Assembly (NCBI GenBank): GCA_022447185.1
Contig: JAKVAY010000046.1
Coordinates: forward strand, 1 to 64,000
From: Fuerstiella sp.
Lineage (GTDB): Bacteria > Planctomycetota > Planctomycetia > Planctomycetales > Planctomycetaceae
Reading direction: 5' to 3'
DNA length: 64,000 bases
This document shows positions 45,648 through 56,100 of this stretch, piece after piece (position 1 is the first letter of the stretch; every line of letters begins with the position of its first letter). Made by a program: the position numbers and the translations under genes. Below the pieces are notes generated by a model. The model saw nothing but the letters and a program-made list of their open reading frames with translations, ran no database searches and had not been told where the DNA came from.

Positions 45648-46058
45648 TTTTCCTGCCGTCAATAAGTAGAATTAATGGGTCAGCAGCCGTCCCGGAGTTC
45701 CAGAATTACGAATTTGTACGAAATTCGGGATGACGCACATTGTCTTTCCGAAACTATTGCCAAACGGCCGACACTGATCGACGGCTTTGGATAGCGACCG
45801 TAGTTTGAAAAACTGAGTATTGCAGGCAGCTGTGCGGAACGAATTGACCCTTTTCCGTTGCATTCAACTGAAAGAATAGAAGAAGTTGCTCGGTGTTGCA
45901 GCTGCCAGCGTCCCAAACCAGTCGATCACTGTGGAAAATTGACACGGAAACCTGGTACATCGGCAACTGGTTTATACCGGCCAGATACCGGAGCTCCCCG
46001 CAGTCTCTGTGGGAATTTCGCAGGAGCAGGCAACGCCTTTCAAACCAGGGGAATTGTA
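45648..46058. other. Divergent intergenic region
   Basis: About 410 bases between rnc and degP. An open frame here is continuous with degP but its N-terminal part has no signal peptide or conserved content, so it is taken as untranslated. Promoters for both genes are expected here but were not identified. Confidence 0.45.
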
Positions 46059-47603
46059 ATGACAAGTCAAACCACTCGAACATCTGTGTTATCGGCCGGG
46101 GTTGCGGCATTGGTCCTGTCAGCAGTCACCTGGATTCAACTGGTACCTGGTGGGCGCGCAATTGCACAATCGGGGCGGAAAAATGTGCCGGAAACAGCCA
46201 ACGCGATGGAATTGTCCAACGTGTTTCGACATGTCTCGAAACAAGCAATGCCGGCTGTTGTTTCCATTGCCACGACCGGCAAGATCATCCACGAGACAAT
46301 TGATCGAAGAAATCCATTCGGCGACGAGGAATTGTTTAGACGTTTTTTCGGTGACAGTCCGCAGTTTCGTGAATATCTGGATCAGGGGCCGATGGAACGA
46401 CGTCGACGGCTGCCTGGTGGAAATGGTTCCGGGTTCATCATATCGGCTGATGGCGTGATCATGACAAACAGCCATGTAGTTCGGGATGCCGAAGAAGTAG
46501 TCGTTCGGCTCAGTGACGGCCGTGAGTTTACCGCAACAGATATTCGCACCGATGATGACTCCGACGTCGCAATTGTTCGAATCACGGTGGATGAACAGTT
46601 GCCCTTTCTGCAACTGGGTGATGATGCAGTAATGGAAATCGGTGACTGGGTACTTGCGTTCGGCAGCCCCTTTGGTTTGCACCGAACAGTGACTCAGGGA
46701 ATTATCAGCGCTAAGTCACGTGGCCTGCAGCGGTCTCAACTTACACAGGAATTTCTGCAGACCGATGCCGCAATTAATCCGGGAAACAGTGGTGGTCCGC
46801 TGGTGAACCTTCAGGGACAGGTCATCGGTATCAACACTGCGATCTCTACCGCATCAGGAGGATACGACGGAGTTGGTTTTGCAATTCCAGTCACAGCAGC
46901 CAGATGGGTGGCTGACCAGCTGGTAGAATCAGGAAGTGTGCAGCGTGCGTATCTTGGAATCCGTATGCAGCAGATTGATGCCACTCTGGCCGAACATTTG
47001 AATCTTGCCGTACCCCAGGGGATTCTCGTCACAGACGTCATTGCCGACAGCCCTGCCGAAAAGGGAGGTTTTCAGGTTGGCGATGTGCTGATTTCCGTGA
47101 ATGGAAAAACGATCACCAACTATCGATATCTGATCGGGCTTGTGGAACGGCTGCAAGCTGGCCAGACCTACACTGTGCGTGTTCTGCGAAATGAAGAGGA
47201 AGTAAAACTCAGCATCGCCGTCGCCGTCAAACCTGATGACCTGGCAGCACTGCCACTTCGAACAAACGCACCCGTCGAATCTGATGAAACAGCCCGGTTC
47301 AATGAGTTGGGCCTGACGACCCAGAACGTTACGTCTGAACTCGCGGAACAGCTGAGAACGACTGCTGCTGGAGTTGTGATTACCTCCGTGCGATCGGACA
47401 GTGGGGCGGAAAAGGCCGGACTAGAACCTGGCATGTTGATTAGTCGAGTTGGAAATATCAACATCACGAATGTTGAAGATTTAGAACGAGCTGCGCAGGC
47501 GATGGCAGATTCGGAAAAGGTGTTGATGCTGGTGCGAATCGCGAGTGGCGATGGCAGTATGATATCAAGGTTCGTCGCCGTCCCGATCAACACCGGACAG
47601 TAA
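46059..47603 (+). CDS. DegP/HtrA-type periplasmic serine protease
   Basis: A 514-residue HtrA protease and chaperone. The start chosen is ATG 46059, preceded by CAGGGGAA and followed by a signal peptide (VLSAGVAALVLSAVTWIQLVPGGRAIA). The catalytic triad is H139 (TNSHVV), D169 (DDDSDVAIV) and S244 (GNSGGPLVN). Two PDZ domains follow at about 290-400 (YLGIRMQQID...) and 415-510. A Q-loop-like segment with FFGDSPQFREYLDQG lies before the protease domain. It is alone on the plus strand, converging on trpA. Confidence 0.95.
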   Translation: MTSQTTRTSVLSAGVAALVLSAVTWIQLVPGGRAIAQSGRKNVPETANAMELSNVFRHVSKQAMPAVVSIATTGKIIHETIDRRNPFGDEELFRRFFGDSPQFREYLDQGPMERRRRLPGGNGSGFIISADGVIMTNSHVVRDAEEVVVRLSDGREFTATDIRTDDDSDVAIVRITVDEQLPFLQLGDDAVMEIGDWVLAFGSPFGLHRTVTQGIISAKSRGLQRSQLTQEFLQTDAAINPGNSGGPLVNLQGQVIGINTAISTASGGYDGVGFAIPVTAARWVADQLVESGSVQRAYLGIRMQQIDATLAEHLNLAVPQGILVTDVIADSPAEKGGFQVGDVLISVNGKTITNYRYLIGLVERLQAGQTYTVRVLRNEEEVKLSIAVAVKPDDLAALPLRTNAPVESDETARFNELGLTTQNVTSELAEQLRTTAAGVVITSVRSDSGAEKAGLEPGMLISRVGNINITNVEDLERAAQAMADSEKVLMLVRIASGDGSMISRFVAVPINTGQ

Positions 47604-47628
47604 CGAGAGGGCTGCAGCGACCAGACTT

Positions 47629-48447
47629 TCAGTGCCCGGAAGACGGTTGAGCTGCAGCGACAGCCGCATTCATACTGGTCGCAAATTCTTTGACGGCATG
47701 CACGGCACCAGAGGATGAATCCGCTTCAGAGATGAGCCGCACGATGGCTGAACCGACAATAATTCCATCTGCATAACCTTCCAACGTTGCAACTTGTGCC
47801 GGGCTGCTGATCCCGAATCCCACGGCCAGAGGGAGTGTGGTCTGCCCGCGCAGTTGTTTGAGTTGATCGGCAAGTTCAGCTGGTAATTCGTTCCGAACAC
47901 CGGTCGTACCGGCCACAGAGATGCAATACACAAAGCCCTGGGCTGCGTTCAGAATTGTTCCGGTACGGTCGGCCGTCGTCGTTGGAGCAATCAACTGGAC
48001 GAGGTCCAAATTGTTGTGTTGTGTCTTCTGTGAAAATTCCTCGGCTTCCTCTGCAGGAAGATCAGGAATGATTAACCCGCTGAATCCGGCCTGATTGGCT
48101 TTGCTGAGGAAAGCATTGATGCCATAGCGAAATACGATGGCGAACGACACCATTGAAAAAATCGGCGGCATCGTATCGGTGGGAAGATCATCAAGCATCC
48201 GAAAGATTCCATCGATGGTAATCCCTGCACTTAGCGACCTGGTGTAGGACGCCTGAATCACGGGACCATCAGCAATCGGATCACTGTAGGGAAAACCGAG
48301 TTCGATCAGATCAACTTTGCAATCGGCCAGTCCTTCAAGAACACGAGCCGTTGTGTCCAAATCAGGATCTCCTGCCGTGACAAATGGCATAAATGTCATC
48401 CGACCTTCTTTGGATGCGGCAGCGAACACATCAGATGCAGATGACAT
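47629..48447 (-). CDS. trpA: Tryptophan synthase alpha subunit
   Basis: A 272-residue TrpA, which splits indoleglycerol phosphate into indole and glyceraldehyde 3-phosphate. The motif DLIELGFPYSDPIADGPVIQ holds the catalytic Glu and Asp. Also seen are GLIIPDLPAEEAEEF and FGISSPAQVATLEGYADGIIVGSAIV. The start taken is ATG 48447 (MSSASDVFAAASKEGRMTFMPFVTAGDPDLDTT), which matches the family; an upstream start at 48513 would add 22 residues. No other trp gene is nearby, so the pathway is scattered, as is usual in planctomycetes. Confidence 0.97.
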   Translation of the reverse strand: MSSASDVFAAASKEGRMTFMPFVTAGDPDLDTTARVLEGLADCKVDLIELGFPYSDPIADGPVIQASYTRSLSAGITIDGIFRMLDDLPTDTMPPIFSMVSFAIVFRYGINAFLSKANQAGFSGLIIPDLPAEEAEEFSQKTQHNNLDLVQLIAPTTTADRTGTILNAAQGFVYCISVAGTTGVRNELPAELADQLKQLRGQTTLPLAVGFGISSPAQVATLEGYADGIIVGSAIVRLISEADSSSGAVHAVKEFATSMNAAVAAAQPSSGH

Positions 48448-48636
48448 AGATTTAAATCCAGCGAACCGTCCGGACAGGTTGTTGCTTGTTGCACTCGCAG
48501 TTCTCACGATCACAAAGCGGTTTCAGGCAATCCTGTCGAAGAAACGTTATCGTGAGCGGAAATCAGTCTAATGTTGAGGGGATTTGACGAGGACTTCGCC
48601 TGAAGCACAGCCTAGCGGCTTACGAAAGAATCGCAA

Positions 48637-49254
48637 TCACTGACCGGAATGTGGTCCAGGATAGTCTCTGCGGATGTCTGGCATTCCTGAGATTGAATCC
48701 GGCTGAACAGTTAATTCGAGAACAGGCTGATCGAAACTGCAGTATCCGTATCGTACTTCCTGACGATCACGCAGTATGACGTGGTGAACCGCATCCGGTC
48801 GAACATTCAAGACACACCAATTCTCCAGTCGAACCTGATTCAGGTCAATTCTTCCGGAGGCATCATTTCCGACATTGCCCGCCCCTCCAGTAAGGGCTGA
48901 ACCTCTCACCGGAATATATTCAAAATACAGCCACGCCGACTGGCGCTGCAATTCATGTCCGACCCACCGAAGATGTCCGTCGCGCGAGAAGTCACTGAAC
49001 GTGATCCGAAAATGATCCAACATCCACTTAGCAAGTTTTTTGTCCACTTCTTCTGATGCTTCCAGTCGGAAGTGTTTTCCGAATTGAAGAGACATACTGT
49101 CTTCCAGTGCAGCGGCATCCAGTTTCATGGCCACTTCAAAACGGGCCGATGCAGGATTCCATTCGACTTCAGTCAACTGAGTGTGCCCCGGATGTGCGTC
49201 CGCATTTGTGGACCAGACGGCAACCAGCAGAATTAGTACCAGAAACAGTTTCAC
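48637..49254 (-). CDS. Secreted DUF6702-like protein
   Basis: A 205-residue secreted protein with a signal peptide (LFLVLILLVAVWSTNADA) and then HPGHTQLTEVEWNPASARFEVAMKLDAAALE, which matches the opening of DUF6702 proteins, often seen next to M1 aminopeptidases. The function of that family is not known. Its start overlaps the stop of the M1 aminopeptidase by four bases (ATGA), so the two are coupled. The mature part is rich in beta-strands. Confidence 0.8.
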   Translation of the reverse strand: MKLFLVLILLVAVWSTNADAHPGHTQLTEVEWNPASARFEVAMKLDAAALEDSMSLQFGKHFRLEASEEVDKKLAKWMLDHFRITFSDFSRDGHLRWVGHELQRQSAWLYFEYIPVRGSALTGGAGNVGNDASGRIDLNQVRLENWCVLNVRPDAVHHVILRDRQEVRYGYCSFDQPVLELTVQPDSISGMPDIRRDYPGPHSGQ

Positions 49255-51629
49255 GAGTCTGCATCCTCCTCATCCGATGAATTGTCTTCCGTGTCCGTGC
49301 CCCGATCATTACTGGTACCGAGCCCCGCTTTCCGCATTTCGTTCTTCGCTTTTTTCTCCTTGTAGAGCTGAAATCGACTCTTAACAATCTCAGGTGGATA
49401 CATGTTATTGGAAAGATCTGTATCAGCTGATTCCAGATGAGGATCCAGTTGTACGGATGCGATTTCTCTCTCACTCACCACCAGACGAGACACTTTCTTC
49501 GAGTTCCTGACCCATATCTCGGCGGGCAGTCGCAGTTCTTCGGTCGTGTCGTCTTTGTATTTAAGTCGCAACACTACCGGCATGACCAGCCCGCCACGAT
49601 TTTCAAGATCGACCAGATAAAAATTCCAGGAATTCTTCAGCAACTTCCTGTTTCGAGGCTCCAGGTCACTGACCATTTTTTTGTATTTTTTCTGTTCCTC
49701 TTTGGTAAATCCCAACTCGTCAAACGTGTTGTAGAAATCCAATAAGTCTGGATAACGATCCGTTCGTTGTGTTAATGCAGTATTTCGCTGCCGGGACAGC
49801 GTGTCAGGTTCTGCCTTCCGTTCTTCCTTCTGCAGTCGACTGTTTTGTCTGGGGTTTCCAGTGTCTATGTTGAAACGTCGAACATTGGTGACTGCGATAT
49901 CCACGTGATCCGTCGTGTAGAACCAGCCACGCCAGAACCAGTCCAGATCCACACCTGAAGCGTCTTCCATCGTGCGAAACAGGTCTGCCGGGTTGGGACG
50001 TTTGAACATCCAGCGTTGAGAAAACTCCCGGAATGCAAAGTCAAATAATTCCCGGCCGAGCACCGATTCACGGAGAATGTTCAGAGCGGTTGCCGGCTTG
50101 CTGTAAGCATTATTGCCAAATTGAAGAATCGATTCAGAATTAGTCATGATCGGGACCTGATTCTGACTGGTCATGTAACTGACGATGTCTTTGGGTTCAC
50201 CCCGCCGTGATGGATATCTGTCCTGCCATTCGACTTCAGACAGGTACTGCAGGAACGTGTTGATGCCTTCATCCATCCAGGTCCACTGGCGTTCGTCTGA
50301 ATTCACGATCATTGGAAAGTAATTATGCCCCACTTCATGAATGATGACGGAAATCAGGCCGTACTTAGTACGTGCAGAATAGGTCCCGTCCTTTTCCGGA
50401 CGTGGTCCATTAAAACAAATCATCGGGTATTCCATTCCGTACACGGGACCGTTGATCGAATAGGCTACAGGGTACGGATATGGAAAAGAATACTTCGAGT
50501 ACACCTCCAGAGTGTGGACAATCGCGTGGGTGGAATACGTGCTCCAAAGGGGTTCTCCTTCATTCGGATACAGTGACATCGCCATCACTGTGTTCCCGAC
50601 GATGTTGTGTCCCCAGGCATCCCAGATAAATTTGCGTGAACTGGCAAATGCAAAGTCACGGACATTCTTTGCGGAATAGATCCATGTTCGTGAACCTGTA
50701 CCCAACTCCGTTTCATTCACCTTTGCTTCTTCCGGCGTCACGATGAATACCGGAGCATCTGCGGTGCGTGCCTGTTCCAGTCGTTCACGCTGTTGTTGTG
50801 TCAGCACCTCCTCGGAATTCAGCAACTCTCCGGTGGCCCCCACAATGTGGTCATCCGGTACCGTGATTCGAACGATGTAGTCACCAAACTCCAACGCGAA
50901 TTCACCTCGGCCGAGAAATTCCTTGTGTTGCCAGCCAGCCGAATCCGAGTAAGCGCAGAGACGCGGGAACCATTGCGCAATTTCGTAGATATAGTTACCG
51001 TCATCCTCAAAAAACTCGAAGCCACCACGAGTTCGGATCAACGTTGCATCCGGAATATTGTACTTCCAGGAAACGATGAACCTGAACACACTGTCAGGTT
51101 TCAGAGCCTCAGGCAGATCCACACGCATGTGTGTTCCGACCACCCGATACGGAAGTTTGGTTCCATTAACTGCATTCGCAACCGACCTGATGAGGCAACC
51201 ACCTTTGAATTGTCGCGCATACAACGTCGCGCCGAGTCGATCAAATGTCATCCTGTCATCGATTTTCGCGGACTGATGCCTGTTGCTGTTCGAATCAGGC
51301 CGGAACCGATTCGCGTCCAGCTGCAGCCACAGATACTTAAGCGTATCAGGCGAGTTATTGTGGTAAGTAATCGTTTCTTGACCGGAGATTCGCTGTCGCT
51401 CATCATCCAGAGTCACATTAATGTCATAGTCAACTTTCTGCTGCCAGTATTTGTGGCCGGGGGCACCGGACGCAGTCCTAACTGAGTTGGGTGTGGGCAG
51501 CACTTCTGTCAACTGTCTAAATTTGTCGGACTGGCCATATTTGCTGTTCACCACCGACTGTGCGCATGAGGATTGCACCATGATGATCATGGGTAAAAGG
51601 CACATCAGGGTTCGGTAGACGCTGTTCAT
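49251..51629 (-). CDS. M1-family metallopeptidase
   Basis: A 792-residue secreted zinc aminopeptidase-type protein. The start taken is ATG 51629 (MNSVYRTLMCLLPMIIMVQSSCA), which gives a signal peptide. The zinc site is HEVGHN (HExxH near residue 432) with the third ligand Glu 18 residues on in MDEGINTFLQYLSE. The expected GxMEN exopeptidase motif is replaced by GMEYPMICFNG, as in other planctomycete and Bacteroidetes M1 members that lack aminopeptidase specificity. The C-terminal tail is acidic (EDNSSDEEDAD). It is coupled to the DUF6702-like gene. Confidence 0.93.
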   Translation of the reverse strand: MNSVYRTLMCLLPMIIMVQSSCAQSVVNSKYGQSDKFRQLTEVLPTPNSVRTASGAPGHKYWQQKVDYDINVTLDDERQRISGQETITYHNNSPDTLKYLWLQLDANRFRPDSNSNRHQSAKIDDRMTFDRLGATLYARQFKGGCLIRSVANAVNGTKLPYRVVGTHMRVDLPEALKPDSVFRFIVSWKYNIPDATLIRTRGGFEFFEDDGNYIYEIAQWFPRLCAYSDSAGWQHKEFLGRGEFALEFGDYIVRITVPDDHIVGATGELLNSEEVLTQQQRERLEQARTADAPVFIVTPEEAKVNETELGTGSRTWIYSAKNVRDFAFASSRKFIWDAWGHNIVGNTVMAMSLYPNEGEPLWSTYSTHAIVHTLEVYSKYSFPYPYPVAYSINGPVYGMEYPMICFNGPRPEKDGTYSARTKYGLISVIIHEVGHNYFPMIVNSDERQWTWMDEGINTFLQYLSEVEWQDRYPSRRGEPKDIVSYMTSQNQVPIMTNSESILQFGNNAYSKPATALNILRESVLGRELFDFAFREFSQRWMFKRPNPADLFRTMEDASGVDLDWFWRGWFYTTDHVDIAVTNVRRFNIDTGNPRQNSRLQKEERKAEPDTLSRQRNTALTQRTDRYPDLLDFYNTFDELGFTKEEQKKYKKMVSDLEPRNRKLLKNSWNFYLVDLENRGGLVMPVVLRLKYKDDTTEELRLPAEIWVRNSKKVSRLVVSEREIASVQLDPHLESADTDLSNNMYPPEIVKSRFQLYKEKKAKNEMRKAGLGTSNDRGTDTEDNSSDEEDADS

Positions 51630-51882
51630 ACGAAGCCTCATGGATGCAATCGGAGGTTTCCGACAATCCGATCCAACACGAAGTCTGTCCACGATAACGG
51701 GCGCAGGTTGGGTCGCAAGTCCCGTTTTTCTTTAGCGACTCGATTTGCAAACCAAGTCTGCACCGCCCGAATATTGGCACAACCTGCTCGGACAGTCAGA
51801 CCAGACTAACTTTGCACTGCCCGATGCCGCAGTATTGACGCGGTTAGGCTAAACGACGGTCACCGTGACCCCCTGCCGTCGA

Positions 51883-52878
51883 TCAGAGTCTGATACGACC
51901 GTCTCGTTGTGGCGCACCGATCCAGTTCAGCGGACGCTGCCGTTCACTCTGTCTGCCTGACCAATGCACGGATTGCAATCGTCGATTGCCACGAATTCGT
52001 ACAGCCAGTCGTGAATCGGAATCTGACTGATTGTGTTTCACGCGCGCCTGCCCGTCTGAAAGAACGCCGTGCAACAGATTGGGCTTGGTACGGAACCCCG
52101 TATCCGCTGGAGGGGCAACCAGGTCATCGTCTGCATCTTCAGTGGGGTTGGAGGAAGATGCTTCGCCTTCATCTGTCGCCCCCGTGTCGTCACTCGGTTC
52201 GTTATGCTGAGGTTTCCTCGCGTCAACATCTATCGCGTCTTCGCGACTGCCTTCTATGCTTTCAAGCTCAAAATCGTCAACTGGCGCTTCGAATGGCGAC
52301 CTGCGACCATATCCACTGTCACCACCAAAATCATCGTCTGGTGATGTTGGTTGGTCCTCAAGGTCGAAGCCATTAAGACTCCCCGCGTCTGCTGGATCGC
52401 CATTACCTCGTCGAAGAAACTCGGGTTTGGTCTCATCCGAACGTATCCCGTCCATTCTGTCACGTTCAATTGTTCTGTCGCTGTTGTAGTCTTGTTTGCC
52501 CCAATCGGGTTCCTTTTTGCCTCGATCTTCATCGTCGCTACCATCCCGGAAACCGGGATCACGGGTCGGGGACGGAACATTGTCAGTCCTGTTGGAGCCA
52601 TCACAGTCGGTTCCGGATCCCTCAACACAGGAAGAATCGCAACACGATCCACAACTCAAGGAGCATCCGCAATATCCGGCACGATATGAAACAGCATAAC
52701 TCACAGGTGCAAAGCCATAGTAGTATCCGCTCCCATAGTAGCCTCCATAAAATGGCGCATATCCGGCCCCCCACACTCCGGAAAATGGAATTGGAAAACA
52801 CCAGGCGGCTGACGCGTTCGCTGCGAGTCCGCTGACACTCAAACACGTCGCGAAAACAACTGTTTTCATAAAGCTCAT
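51883..52878 (-). CDS. Secreted Gly/Tyr-rich, then Asp/Ser-rich protein
   Basis: A 331-residue exported protein without a family. The ATG at 52878 has GAGG upstream and opens a signal peptide (MKTVVFATCLSVSGLAANASA). A short section rich in Gly and Tyr follows (GAGYAPFYGGYYGSGYYYGFAP) and a Cys cluster CGCSLSCGSCCDSSC, then a long low-complexity acidic region with repeated Asp, Ser and Gly. The composition resembles small structural or cell-surface proteins of planctomycetes. It is transcribed divergently from the 1222-residue membrane protein. Confidence 0.75.
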   Translation of the reverse strand: MSFMKTVVFATCLSVSGLAANASAAWCFPIPFSGVWGAGYAPFYGGYYGSGYYYGFAPVSYAVSYRAGYCGCSLSCGSCCDSSCVEGSGTDCDGSNRTDNVPSPTRDPGFRDGSDDEDRGKKEPDWGKQDYNSDRTIERDRMDGIRSDETKPEFLRRGNGDPADAGSLNGFDLEDQPTSPDDDFGGDSGYGRRSPFEAPVDDFELESIEGSREDAIDVDARKPQHNEPSDDTGATDEGEASSSNPTEDADDDLVAPPADTGFRTKPNLLHGVLSDGQARVKHNQSDSDSRLAVRIRGNRRLQSVHWSGRQSERQRPLNWIGAPQRDGRIRL

Positions 52879-53167
52879 GCTGACCTCGTATTTAATATCT
52901 GCAGCTGTAACAGACAAAATCTGTCTCTGACCGGGGAACATTCAGAATGTGTGGAGTGGCTGGCAAAGACCAGTCGGACCCGCAGATCACACCAATCAGT
53001 CGATTCCATACAGCGAGGAAGTCTGTTTTACCCGTGGGCAGACGCGTTTGTCAAACACCAAACGGCTGATATCACGGTCATCAATCGCCCTCAACTCCCC
53101 ATCAACCGTCGCATTCCTGACTGGACAACTGGACGCTGCCAGGCTGGTTCGGATATTGTCCCTTCGG

Positions 53168-56100
53168 ATGGATTCAACGAGGGATAATGTGGCAACTCCA
53201 GATCTCACACATCTTGATGACAATATAACGTCGCAACTCCGACTTGCCGTCCGGCAGGCGGATGCCGGTGCGTTTTTAGTTGAGCCCCGGGTAACTCGAA
53301 GACTAATTCGGGAAATGCATGACTTTGCACGTCTGTCACCCCGAATTCCACATACGGAAGTCTGCGTTGTTCCGGCAACTGACGTCCGTCAGCTCACCCA
53401 CCCTGACGAACTGGGTCTGGACTCATTTGAAACGCTGCCTGACATGGTCCTGCTGCTTGCGCTACCGGAAGAACACGAGGTGGCCGGAAAATCGACGCAG
53501 GACCAGATGATTCTCGTCTGGCGACGGCTCTTCCACGGAGCGATTGATCGGGCAGTCCGCGCGTTAATGGATTCCGACAAGCTCACAAGAGCGCGCATTC
53601 AGTCGCACATTGACAGCGTTGGTCAGGTCGAGTTCGATGAAGTCCATGCCGTCCTGGCCAGCGAAAACCGACTGATCCATCCCGAATCACGGATGGAGAC
53701 TTTTGGCGAATTCATGGCAGTCTGGTGGGAATTCAACAGATTTGCACCGGACCTGATTCCGATTTGGTTTCCCTCACTGACCCGGCGCAACCCTGGTGAA
53801 TTGATTTCGGACGTCCAGATTGACCCGGATTCTTTGTACCTGGCAACGCGTCTGACCGGGGCCCCTGATCCCGATACAACGTCTCAGGTCGTGCTGGATG
53901 AAGCCCAGCTGTCGGGTGTTCGGCAGGATTGGTTTGAAGGTGGTCCGGTCCGCCCGTCAGAACGTCGGTTTTACAGACTCCAGCGTCGCCGACAGCGTGC
54001 AACTGAGCGAGGCAATACGGTGGCGGGCGGTCTCGCTGCCATGTACGGAGCTGAGTCTGCCACGACAAATGCACTACGAGAGGATGCACTGAAATCGGCA
54101 GAAGAAGACATCGGCACGCTGGTGACCCGCCTGCAGCAGGCGCTGACATTTGATGTGAACGACGAGGATGTCTGGCACGAGTCACTTCGGGAGCTTTTCC
54201 GCAACGCAACACATGGCTTCTGGAACACAGATAAGAAACTGCTGCACGATCTGCAGAAAGTCTGTATGGATCACGAACGGGTCACCTATCAGGTGGATCT
54301 CGTGAAGTGGATCGTTTCGCGAGGACAACGTTCGCTGAAACGGCCACTCACCAACATTCGCGAAGTGATGATGGCCAAACATCTGGCCAGCTCGGCAGCG
54401 CGACTGGTCTACGTCCGTCTGTCCGGCAGGGAGAGGGAACAGCTCACCAACCTTCTGCATGAAGCGGCGGACCTGGCCGAAGACCAAATGCGGCATCGCA
54501 TTCGCCCCACGCTTCGCCAGACTCTTCTCGACGTTGGTTTCCGCCCCGGCAACGTCCCTGAAGAGGTTGCCTTTGACAAACTCATCGAAGAATCACTCGA
54601 CTGCATCGCTTACCGCGGTTATCTCACCATGGGTTATCTGCGCGATGCAATCAGTCGTAATGATCTGAAACTGGCCGACCTCACTGATCCCCGGGAATTG
54701 TTTCGGGGCGACCATTTGCTGCGCACAGATGATCAACTGGATGTCGCACTGGACGGTGTCTATCGCCGAGGTGAGTTTTATCTCCGAGGGTTGCAGCGAG
54801 TCAGTTCCCTGGCGTTTGGAACAGGTGTCGGCCGCTTCATGACTCTGTTTGTTGTCATCCCGTTTGGTGGAGCACTGGTCATCGTCGAAGGTGCCGGCCA
54901 TGTCATTGAAAGAATCAGCAACAGTTCTACAGAAAAGTCTGATGGAACCGAAGTCGAAACAGCTCAGTCACGCAGCCCATCACCCGAACCAGACACTGCG
55001 CTGACATCCGACCAGCCTGTGATTCCTGGGACCGAACAAACTCCCGTTGTGTCCAACAACAGCAATAATCCGATCGAAGATAATGACAGTCGCACAGATG
55101 CCATAGAGACCATTGGCCCGGAAAACAGTGGGACAAGCCTGACTGAGGTCGTCGAACATCCCACGAATCCGACAAGCCACGACGACTATCCGTCTCGGCC
55201 ATCCATATATTTTCCACTGATCCTGGCAATCGGTCTGGGACTGATGGCGCTGATCCACCTGCCGGCATTGCGTCACACTCTCACCGCCCTGCTGCAATCA
55301 CTCTGGAGTGTCATCCATCTTGTTGTGTGGCAGTTTCCGAAGCGAATACTCAAACTTCCGCTTGTACGCGGAATTTGGCGCAGCGGCCCGGCTATTGCCA
55401 TAAGACGCTACATTTTAAACCCTGGAATTGTTGCCTGCGCAATGGGTTTTGTCGCTTCATGGAACATCTGGATGATTGTAAGCGTGACAGTTATTCTCAG
55501 TAGTGCATTCAATTCCCGTTTGGGCCGCGATACCGAAGAACTGGTTGCAGAATGGCTCGGGAATACCTGGCATAACCTCCGGGCACGGGTCTTCATGGCG
55601 GTATTCGACTGGGTTGTGGACTTCTTTAAATGGGCGCTTTCCGGTGTCGAGAGACTGATTTATGCAGTTGATGAATGGTTACGTTTTCACAGTGAAGAGT
55701 CGTGGCTGTCGGTCATCGTAAAGGCTGTGGTGGGAGTCGTCTGGTCGTTCATAGTCTTCCTGATACGTATTTACGTGAATTTGCTGATTGAACCTCAGGT
55801 CAATCCGATCAAGCATTTCCCGGTCGTCACAGTCGCCCATAAGATCATCCTGCCGTTGACACCCTTTGTGATCGAAAAGGGAGGAGGATTGCTCAGCAAT
55901 TTCATTGGCACAGTGCTGGCCGATTTCGTCATAGGCGCCACATGGTTCCTGTTTCCCGGTGTCTTTGGTTTCCTCGTCTGGGAATTGAAGGGAAACTGGA
56001 GACTTTATGAGGCAAACCGCGTTACGCGGTTGCAGCCGATTCTCGTTGGCAGTCACGGGGAACCAGTTTCTCGTCTGATACGACCCGGGGTCCATTCCGG

